Shown here one piece after another: positions 55,701-64,000 of a stretch of DNA of 64,000 nucleotides. The DNA lies in assembly GCA_902729315.2 (NCBI GenBank), contig LR746265.1:7807392-7871391 (forward strand). Reading direction: 5' to 3'. Numbering within the stretch: the first letter of the stretch is position 1; each line of letters begins with the position of its first letter. The position numbers and the translations under genes were made by a program. The notes under the pieces are model-generated. The model made no database searches. It saw nothing but the letters and a program-made list of their open reading frames with translations, and was not told the DNA's origin. Origin of the DNA: Spirodela intermedia. Its lineage: Eukaryota; Streptophyta; Magnoliopsida; Alismatales; Araceae.

Positions 55701-56433
55701 AATCTCTACTAGCCAGTTTATTGGGGTTATCATATTGTTCTTCAGTATGATTTCAAAAATTATACTAATTTTCCAATTCTGCATGCAGCGGCTACATGGC
55801 ACCAGAGTATGTGATACGCGGTCACTTCTCACCAAAGTTGGATGTGTTTAGCTTTGGCATTCTAACTCTTGAGATAGTAACGGGTCAAAGGAACAACATT
55901 GTGTCATGTGATTCGGAAAATCCAATTGATCTTGTGAGCTATGTAAGTATTTCCTCAAATGGATCATATTAACTAAGATGTTTCCATGAATGTGATGACT
56001 AAGATAGAAGCATTTAGATAGAAGCATGAATATGGATAAATATCAAAGATTTCATGTTATATACTGGCAGGTATGGCATCATTGGAATGAGGGGACAACT
56101 CTAGAAGTGGTGGATCAAAGCATAGCTGACCAATGTCCGAGGCATGAAGTCATACGATGCATCCACATGGGCTTGTTGTGCATCCAAAGCGACCCATCAG
56201 ACAGGCCAAATATGTCTGAGGTGGCCCTCATGCTTAGCAGCTTCTCTGTGACTCTTCTTGCTCCGTCAAAGCCTGCATTCGTTCTAAATTCAAGCATGAG
56301 GAGCCAATCGGAGGAATCCAGAATAGACACAGATTATCAATCTTCAGAGCGACATAATTCTAATCAAAGCATATATCGGCCAAGCGGTCAATCTATCAAT
56401 GAAGTTACATTTTCCGGAGTAGAACCAAGATAG
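52772..56433 (+). CDS. Cysteine-rich receptor-like kinase (DUF26 RLK), CRK2
   Basis: Seven exons, 697 residues: 52772-53642, 54548-54673, 54760-54890, 54979-55189, 55444-55681, 55789-55942, 56071-56433. All introns are GT-AG with the same phases as CRK1, and exons 4 and 5 have identical lengths in the two genes. The start has the good context GAAATGG and a signal peptide ending near residue 34. DUF26 cysteines are C97/C106/C109 and C207/C216/C219, each C-X8-C-X2-C. A proline-rich stalk precedes a transmembrane helix at about 299-322. The kinase has GEGGFG, K388, HRDLKASN with D485, DFG at D503 and GYMAPEY, all intact. It should be a plasma-membrane Ser/Thr receptor kinase with roles like those of other CRKs. 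For exon 2 an acceptor at 54499 is also in frame, but the acceptor at 54547 aligns with CRK1. W-boxes lie upstream and in intron 1. Confidence 0.92.
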
Positions 56434-58523
56434 TGATAGAAAGATTCAGGACAAAGTACATGTTGGCATTTTCAATGTCTTAAATATTTTGATGTTGGCA
56501 AAGATAATAATAAGTATAATTTTGTTGGTATTTTGCTTTGCATATATCATTAATTGGTCATATAGGATTTGTTGACTCCAAGCACTGGCAGTAACTTGAT
56601 CTGACATGATTTATGTACCTTCTAAGTTCTGGATTATAAACATATGAAAAGTTCCATATTAGTATGCCCGTCTTTAATCCACAATAAACTTACAGAAAAT
56701 GATAATTTCCAACCAACAAAATTGTCACTGGTTATTTACATCTATAGAAGACACATTAACCAAAATATGAATTATGTATTCTCTTTAGCCAGGTTATGAT
56801 AAAAGCATTCAATGCCCCTGCCACATTTCAATAGGCTAAGTCATACTCTAGTGAAGGCAAGATTAAGCACTGCATGTCCTCATCATAAACATGCAACAAT
56901 CTATTGGACTATATAACACAATGCGGCCTTCCTTCATAAGTGAAGCTGTAGGCTACAAAAAAATTAGTAGAATGGGTGATAAAACTGTATTACTATGACT
57001 CTGATTAATCATATAACAATAAAGTGTTTAATCATATACTTTGGTGATATAAGTGACCATTCCATGCAGATATAAAAATACAAAATCCGTCTTTTGGAGT
57101 TTTTTCTGGAGTTTCTTAGTGAACTTAAAATGTTGATGGTTCATTTTTAAAATCCAATGAAACATCTTTTCTGTATATATTTTCTTGATTTTTTAATTCA
57201 TTATGCATGGAATCCAGTAAAGAAAATAGCAATAGAGACCAATAGGCCCAACACCAGCCGCCCTTTTCTCACTTTGAATTAGCTCCTTTTGGCAACCACT
57301 AATCACATCTCAATTATGAAATGAATGACTGATTTCATCCTCACGCTCTAAATCATCACTCACCTAATGGGCCTCTTAACGATGTCCTTGTTGAAGAAAT
57401 CACAAATATAAAATCCACAGGAATTCTTATAACACCCAAAAATATGCATATATAGACATATATGGGACATGAACCAATATTTATACAAAAAGGGTATGGG
57501 ACTCTCTTTAAATAAAGAAGGGGTCATTGACCAGTGAGAAGCCCTCAAGTCAAGAAGACTAATTAGAGCTTCAAGACGAGATCAATCTACTATAGAAAGA
57601 AAATGCAACTAAATGCAGTAACATACCATCAAGTTCTCAGAATGTTCCAAAGCCATCCCCATTGACGCTCCAGATTGCATCATACCTTTGTAAGGGGTGT
57701 GAGTACAAGCTTGATGGAAAGAGGATCCCATGGTTTGAATCCACTAAGAAGAGCCTTGCATGAATAAGTCCAAAAAGGTTTCTCATACAAATGACACACA
57801 ATGGGTCCAAGAGGCCTTCATATCATAGGCCCTTTACCAAAAAAGAACTAAGAATGGGAAAAATGATGACAACGAGAGATAATAGTTGATACTAACAATG
57901 GAGTCAGCATTAAAGGTTAGACAAATCATAAGTTTTCCATTTGGTTCAAATGGAACATGCAGTTGTCTGAAATTAGTTTGGTGATTATGATGACAACAGA
58001 TATGATCATAGGTGTTACTGAAGCCAATGAGGAAGTCAAACCTCCAGGTGACTGGAGCAAAACTTAGTAGCGAAACCCTCTGACATTGCAGTTTTCAAAA
58101 TATTTAAAATAATCAAAATAACAAATAGTTATCAATCTTTTAGAGACAATTCATCATGTTTAAGCACATGTATAGCAGTAAAGTTAGAAAAGAATTCTAA
58201 GATAACTTAGTAATAATGAGCTTTTTTCTATTTTCTGGCATCTTTGTAGCAATAAGTTTGGTGTCCAGCCATATTCCAAGCAGATTAACCCATAACATCA
58301 TAGAAAAATATTTCTATCCCCAAAATAACTCAAAATTTAATCAAATATGGTAATCTGAACTGAATCATGCATTACATCATTTGATAGAGAAATGACAACG
58401 GGGAGAACAGGCTGCACTAACAAAGAGAAATAAAGTAAGACCAAGATTTCAATATCATCTGGCACGGTTATTCCAAGTCTTCTGACCTACCAACCATGTT
58501 TCTGCAACTCAGAAAAAATATTC
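56434..58523. other. Intergenic between CRK2 and a minus-strand gene end
   Basis: The first ~200 bases are probably the CRK2 3' untranslated region. Sequence near 57600-58500 is less AT-rich and might be untranslated sequence of the minus-strand gene ending at 58524, but I see no exons in it. Confidence 0.45.
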
Positions 58524-58908
58524 TCAACTTCCCACCATGGGCAACATAGCAATTAGCTCATCTTCACATTTGCTGATCTTTATCTCCATCAGTTCGTCAG
58601 ATGAAGAAGGCGAGATATCAAAGCAGTGGTATCTTGGAGCTTCCAACTGAAAATATACAATAACTAACATTAGAATCCACATAAGAATACCAAGAAATAA
58701 TTAGAAAAAGGACCTCACAAATTTCGCCGTGCATTAGAACACATGGAATGAACGAAATAACCTGAATCCTCAAATGGTTAGCCTTCCAGTAGACAGCATA
58801 GGCTTCAATTACTTTTAATAGGAAAATTTCCTCAAGGTTGTGAGGCAGGGGACACACAATGTTTCTACTCAGGCTTGGTATCATATAGGGTATCTCCTTC
58901 ATACCTAA
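58524..58908 (-). CDS. Last two exons of an unidentified gene
   Basis: On the minus strand a 49-codon exon (58908-58762) is followed by a GT-AG intron of 115 bases and a 41-codon last exon (58646-58524) with a stop. The donor is CAG|GTTATT, the acceptor is TTTTCAG|TTGG, and the frame is kept. The peptide has a natural globular look: PHNLEEIFLLKVIEAYAV, then WKANHLRIQ, then LEAPRYHCFDISPSSSDE and KISKCEDELIAMLP. I do not recognise the family. The proposed start of the first exon (acceptor GAACAG at 58909) is tentative. The copia element at 58955 lies only 46 bases upstream, and no further exon was found beyond it, so the gene is probably cut off and non-functional, or the exons are a duplicated fragment. 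Confidence 0.5.
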
Positions 58909-58954
58909 CTGTTCATTTCCTCATATCTTCCTCTCTCTTTAGCACCGTCATCAT

Positions 58955-59067
58955 TGTGAGTGGGACTAATGGGCTGCATGGGCCTAATTGGCCTATTCTA
59001 CTCTCTCTCTCTCTCTCCGTACATAGGGTAGAGGACTCTCTCGGATTATTCTCTCTTTACTCACACA
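58955..59067 (+). repeat. 5' LTR of the copia element (113 bp)
   Basis: Begins TGTGAGTGGGACTAATGG and ends CTTTACTCACACA. The inner 50 bases are nearly identical to the 3' LTR, while the outer half differs considerably. Confidence 0.9.
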
Positions 59068-59079
59068 TGGTATCAGAGC
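59068..59079 (+). other. Primer binding site of the copia element
   Basis: TGGTATCAGAGC, a perfect match to the usual plant initiator-tRNA-Met primer site, directly next to the 5' LTR. Confidence 0.93.
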
Positions 59080-59082
59080 TAG

Positions 59083-59460
59083 GGCACGCTGCTGTCCCCC
59101 CTCCCCTCTCATCCTAGGGCACGCCACCGGCCCCCTCTCTCAGGCACGCCGCTGTCCCCCCTCCCCTCTTATCCTAGGGCACGCCACCGGCCCCCTCTCT
59201 CATCTTGCACCACGTCGGCCCCCTCTCGTCGTAGGGCACGTCGGTCCCTTCCCTACTCCCTTCTTACCCCTTCCACTCCAGCCCCTTCTCATCCTAGGGC
59301 ATGCCGCCAGCTCTTCCTCTCATCCTATGCTCCGCCGGCCCCCTCTCATCGTAGGGCACACCGGCCCCTTCCCCGCTGCCCTGCTTACCCCTTCCACACT
59401 AGCCCCCTCTCATCCTAGGGCGCACCTGCCCCTTCCCTGCTTCCCCTCTTGCCCCTTCCC
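59083..59460. repeat. GC-rich minisatellite in the copia leader
   Basis: About six to seven imperfect copies of 'ctctcatcctagggcacgcc' followed by 'ccggccccctctct' or similar, with the clearest near-duplicate pair about 72 bases apart (near 59084 and 59143-59156). It lies between primer site and gag and is much richer in C than the rest of the element. Confidence 0.8.
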
Positions 59461-62400
59461 CGACGGCCCTCTTTCATCATATTGCCCGCTGTCTCCTCTA
59501 ATGGCGCATGCCTCGCAACCTGCACGTCCACCAGCAGCGCACACTGGCTCTGCCAGCTACCTGTCTCCTTTGTTAGGCTTTCGTCCCCATGGCTACCTCT
59601 TGGGTGGCGAGCTTCAAGCACTTCCTCAAGTCACATGGGAAGTTCTCATCTCTCACCAAGGATCCTCCCGAAGAGAAGAGCGACAAATATGATGAATGCT
59701 GTATGGTCGACTCAGTAGTTATTTCTTCGATGCTCAAGAGCATCACCTATTTTATTGCCCGTCCACTTGCTCTTATTACCTCGACCAAGCGAGTTTGAGA
59801 AACTTTGGAGCATATGTATAGAAATCAAAAGAACATCTCTAATATAGCGGAAGTCTATGAATAACTTTTTAAACTTAGTAAGGTGAGATGACAATTCAAG
59901 ATTATGATGCGAAGTTCAGTTTGCTTGTGGACGAACTCAAGGTCTATCAACCTCTCACCACTGATCTAACCACCCAAGCTAGATATCGTGAAAGGTTGAC
60001 AATGATTGTTTCTCTCTAGCCTCCATCACTCCACTGCTTCTCAAATTTAGGGTCACGTCCTCGCTGCCGACATCTTATCGTCCCTTGCAGTGATTTTTTC
60101 AAAGTTGTACATGTGTCAACTTTCCAAGCTGCTCTCACTTCTACTCTGGTCGTCCTTTGACTCCTCCACCATGGTCATTATGGGCGGAAGGGGGAGAGGA
60201 CGTAGCCGAGATAACGGACGTGGCTGTTGATGTGATGAGGGACGTGGTTCAAGTGGTCGGGGCCATCTCCCTCCCTATGAGCAATATGAGTAGACCAACC
60301 ACTGGTCAGACAAATGCTAGGACAAATTTAGCAAGCCTGATGATTGGGCTCAGTTTGTGGTTGACTCAACATCATCTAAGAACTCTAACATATCTGTATC
60401 TAAGGCAGAATATGATGTTTAGATGAAGTATAAGGAGGTTACATCGAGTCATGCCACCACTCATGCTATGACTTTCACCTCAGTTACTATCACTCTACTC
60501 GTCTCAAATCTAACCTCTTGGATTATTAACTTAGGGGCATTGACTCATATGTCGGGTACATCCACCCTTTTCTCTTATCTATCGACACTTTCTGACCCTT
60601 ACTCTATCGCTAGTGCGGACTGCCGCACTTGTCCTGTAAAGGGACAAGGCATGGCTCATCCCACCTCTCACCTTCCCTTAACTAATATTTTATATGTTCT
60701 CAATTTTTTCATGAATCTCTTATCTATTAGTGACATCACTTGAATTCTTTGGTGCTTAATAATCTTCTTCCGCTTTCACTGTACATTTCAAGACTGGAGG
60801 ACGGGAAAGAGGATTGGTTTGGGCCGTGTGAATGGGCATGATGTCTACAAGCTCATTCTTGATCATCATCCCTCAGGACCTACCTTTATTGCAATTTGGG
60901 TTCACTCCATCCTTTGGCATCACATACTTGGCCACCTTAGACTCTCCAAACTTCAACAAACCCTCACTTGGACTTTAATCTCCTCTTTTCATGTGAATCA
61001 TGTCAATTGGATAAGCATCATAAGGTTACCTACAAACATCTTGGTTATGTTGAAAGCCTAAAACCTTTTTAGTTTACTGTGATGTGTGAAATCTTTCTTG
61101 TACCACCTCTCTCTTTGGCCATCGTTATTACATCATCTTTGTGGATGATTACTCTCATATCTCATGGGTCTATCTCTTAAATTTTTTTAATAAGGTAGTT
61201 CCTATTGTTCAACAATTTCTTCATGAAGTTGCTACTCAGTACTATTTGACTCCAAAATTCCTCTAAATGGACAACACTCTTGAGTTTTTTCAAGGTCCCT
61301 TCCTAGATCACTACACATCTCTTAGAATCCTCCATGAGACTTCTTGTCCTCACACTTCTCAATAAAAAAAGGTAGCTGAGTATAAACATCGTCATCTTCT
61401 TCATGTGACCAGAATATTATTGATAAAGATAGAAGTCTCTTATTACTTATGGTCTGATGCTATTCTCACAAGTACCTACTTACTTAATCGACTTCCCCCT
61501 TCGCCCATAAGGGGAGAGGTCCCACTTTATCATCTTCATCCTCATATGGATCTCTTTTCTCTCCCACCATAGGTGTTTGGGCATGTTGTCTTTATTCAAA
61601 ACCACTCTCTTATTCTTTCCAAACTCTCTCATCAAGCTTTTAAAGGAGTATTTGTTGGTTACTCTCACACTTGGAAGAGGTGTCGCATATACCTCTCAGA
61701 CTAATAGTAGTACATTGTCTCTACCGATGTCACTTCTTTTCAAGACATTTGGTTCCTCTTCACTACTTCTATCACCCCCACACATCCTTCATCTTCTTCA
61801 CCTCCACTATTACTTCATTTATCACTACCCTCTTTGGAGGAATTACAAGACTCATATCTCATTGCATTGCTAGACCTAGACTTATTGTCCTCACCTACTT
61901 TGACCTCAACTTCATCTTCAAGTCCACTGTCACCACTTGACTTTGACCTTTATCTACCGATCGCTCTTTAGAAAAGTATTTAGAATTTTACTCATCACCT
62001 TATTTTTTATTTTATTTCTTATGACTATTTTCACTCTTTCCTTTTGTACATTTGTCTTGATGCTTATTATCGAGTCAATACTCATGATGTATTTGAAGAC
62101 CCTACAAGTATCTAAGTGAAAGGTGACTATAGACTTGGAGTACACTGCCACGATAATGTGTGAAACATGGGAGTTGGTTCCTCATTATAAGGATACCAAC
62201 ATTGCCACTTGTAAGTGGGTGTTTATATACAAGTATTTCCTAGAGGACAATATTATTTGGCATGAAGAATGTCTAGTGACTTGAGGCTTCTCTAAAGCAT
62301 ATGATGTTGATTACTAAGAAACATTTTCTTCAATTGTTCACCTCAACTCCATCTGTGTCTGTTCTCCTTGATTGTCAACGAAGAGTAGAGTATCACATAA

Positions 62401-63590
62401 CTTGACATCTCAAACACCTTCCTTTATAGAGACTTTACCTAGCAAATTTTGATGGAACAACCTCTAGGGCATCCTAGTGAGGGGAGTCATCTTTGGTATG
62501 CCTTTTCAAATGAGCTATTTATGGACTCAAATAGAGTTAGGTGAGATTTGTCAAGTTTAAGGCAAATCTTGACAATTCGTGAGTTCATGACATGCATAGT
62601 GAATTCTACTATCTTCCACAAATAGAATATTATTAGGAGTATTATTTTGATAAATTATGTCAATGGCATCTTTCTAATAGGCAGTGAGTGACATGGTTTG
62701 TATTACACAAACTAAGGCTCACTTACATAAACACTACTAGAGACATAAGCAAACCTCATTAGTTCTTGGGGATTGAGTTCACCTATTAGTGTGGACAAAT
62801 GGTTTTATCTTAATGCAAATATGTGCTAGATTTGTTAGGAGACATTGATCTGTTGGGATGCAAACCTAAGTTATCACCTATTGACTTAAGACCTAATTTT
62901 TAGAACAACTCTCTTCTCCTTGAAGATGTCAATCAGTATCAATGACTCATTAGAAAGTTAACTTACCTAACAATCACTCACCCTAACATTGTCTACACCA
63001 TAAGACTTCTCAACCAATTTATACATGAGTATGACAAACACACTAGTTAGGAGCATTGAGAGTGTTGGCATATGTCAAACATGCTCCAAGTGTTGGACAT
63101 CTGTAGGTTGAGGCTTACTCATATTCTAGTTATGTAGGCAACAAGGGTGATCATAAATCTACATCTAGATAATGTACATACCTTTGAGGGAACCTTGTCA
63201 CTTGGTGTAGCAAGAAAGAAAATGTGGTCTCTCACTTCAGTGTTGAAGCCAAATATAAGGCTGCGATAGATACGGTATGTGAAATGATATGGATACACTC
63301 ACTTATTTAAGAGTTGTTCTTTTTAGTTTGCACTCCTATGACTATATTGCGACAACTAGGTGACAATATTCGTCATTAGTAACCAACATTTCATGAGCAC
63401 AAAAAATACATTGAGGTGGACTATCATTACATCTGTGACAAAGTCCTCAAAGGACTCATCACAATACCACATATTTTATCATCAGAACAATTAGTAAATA
63501 TCCTCACAAAGAGTTTGAGTGGGATATCTAATGATACTCTCTATAGCAAGTTGGAAATGCTGGACATCTACTCTTCAACTTAAGAGGGAG

Positions 63591-63703
63591 TGTGAGTGGA
63601 TCATATAGATTGTATGAAACTAATGGGCCTATCTCTCTCTCTCTCCTCCTATATATACATAGGGTAGAGGACTCTCTCTAAATATTCTCTCTTTACTCAC
63701 ACA
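63591..63703 (+). repeat. 3' LTR of the copia element (113 bp) after a polypurine tract
   Basis: Begins TGTGAGTGGATCATATAG, ends CTTTACTCACACA, and is preceded by AAGAGGGAG (63582-63590). Confidence 0.9.
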
Positions 63704-63794
63704 ATCAATATCTATGTTTAGAAGTAAAAAGGACAACCATAAATTGGGAATGGACAATGATAGAGAAGACGACAAGCTTATCATTTGAACACTC

Positions 63795-64000
63795 CCAAGA
63801 AAGAGAAACTGAGGGAAAACCTTGGGAGAAAGCCATGGTTTTGTGGTTATATGTGGGTGTTGCAGGGAAGAAAGCCAAACCACCAAAAATTCTTGTCATA
63901 CTCATTTCACTGGCTGCTGCTGTACTTCTCTTTCTCCCCATAGTCATCTATTACTGAGAAGAAACATGGGGGGAACTTTCCAGAGTGAGTGACTCAGTAT
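63795..64000 (+). pseudogene. CRK relic: end of intron 1 and transmembrane exon (runs off window)
   Basis: 'ttgtggttatatgtgggtgttgcag' (landmarks tgtggttatatgtggg and gttgcag) aligns with the end of CRK1 intron 1, followed by an exon at 63866-63984 that aligns with CRK1 exon 2 (26911-27033), giving KPPKILVILISLAAAVLL. It lacks four bases in total relative to CRK1, and a stop follows VIYY, where CRK1 reads VIYLLRR. The donor (AGA|GTGAGT) is conserved. No exon 1 was found to its left; the copia element occupies that side. The state of the kinase exons cannot be seen. Confidence 0.8.

Larger units (their letters stand above)
58955..63703 (+). mobile_element. Full-length but dead Ty1/copia element (4749 bp)
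   Basis: Bounded by two 113-bp LTRs with a primer binding site and polypurine tract, and flanked by ATCAT (58950-58954) and ATCAA (63704-63708), a 5-bp target duplication with one mismatch. In order it holds gag (about 59588-60050), protease (about 60520, where the catalytic D-S/T-G reads N-L-G), the pre-integrase zinc region (WHHILGHLRLSKLQ, about 60920), integrase (FVDDYSHISWVY, about 61139), reverse transcriptase (about 62165-62530, WELVPHYKDTN and CKWVFIYK readable) and RNase H (about 63240-63520). Many stops and frameshifts occur in all domains and the LTRs differ at many positions, so it is old. Size and very short LTRs fit the Ale/Retrofit type. It lies between the unidentified exons and a CRK intron. 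Confidence 0.93.

Overview
This is plant nuclear DNA. The genes have spliceosomal introns with GT-AG borders, the protein families are land-plant ones (GH17 beta-1,3-glucanases with a CBM43/X8 module, and DUF26 cysteine-rich receptor-like kinases), and much of the rest is decayed LTR retrotransposon. Exons are strongly GC-rich, especially at their 5' ends, against AT-rich intergenic DNA, and (GA)n/(CT)n tracts are abundant. That pattern fits a monocot, perhaps a commelinid, but no species can be named from the sequence alone.

Layout. (1) 1-10.5 kb: two tandem GH17-X8 glucanase genes on the minus strand (1984-3496 and 8686-10267), separated by a truncated Ty3/gypsy element (about 4685-7365). 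The second gene has a TATA box, a TGACGTAA motif and four W-box cores just upstream. (2) 11.7-24.5 kb: local duplications. Two GA-rich arrays each lead into the same unique-sequence block, at 12540 and 20672. The first block copy is interrupted by about 3 kb of AT-rich DNA and by a 1640-bp solo LTR with a perfect 5-bp target duplication. A small membrane-anchored proline-rich protein gene lies at 21536-22105. (3) 24.6-28.7 kb: CRK1, an intact seven-exon cysteine-rich receptor-like kinase. (4) 31.1-33.5 kb: a diverged second copy of the proline-rich gene tail with its downstream DNA, then an inverted repeat with arms of about 120-136 bp. (5) 33.8-48 kb: nested retroelement DNA, mainly copies A-G of one solo-LTR family inserted into each other, plus an Athila-like pol fragment. 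(6) 50.2-56.4 kb: a truncated CRK pseudogene, a stretch with six W-boxes, then CRK2, a second intact seven-exon CRK. (7) 58.5-64 kb: two terminal exons of an unidentified minus-strand gene, a complete but dead Ty1/copia element with 113-bp LTRs (58955-63703), and a frameshifted transmembrane exon of a further CRK copy running off the window.

Functional theme. The intact genes are all cell-surface or cell-wall proteins of types linked to pathogen response: secreted glucanases that act on beta-1,3-glucan, and receptor kinases with extracellular DUF26 domains. Both families have expanded by local duplication with pseudogene remnants. Two of the genes carry clusters of WRKY-type W-boxes, which suggests, but does not prove, defence-linked expression. 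I found no tRNA, rRNA, CRISPR or bacterial features. The nearest thing to an undescribed element is the 1.6-1.75 kb LTR family, with a bZIP-type site and a reverse-oriented tRNA-like segment, together with the inverted repeat at 32.7-33.5 kb.
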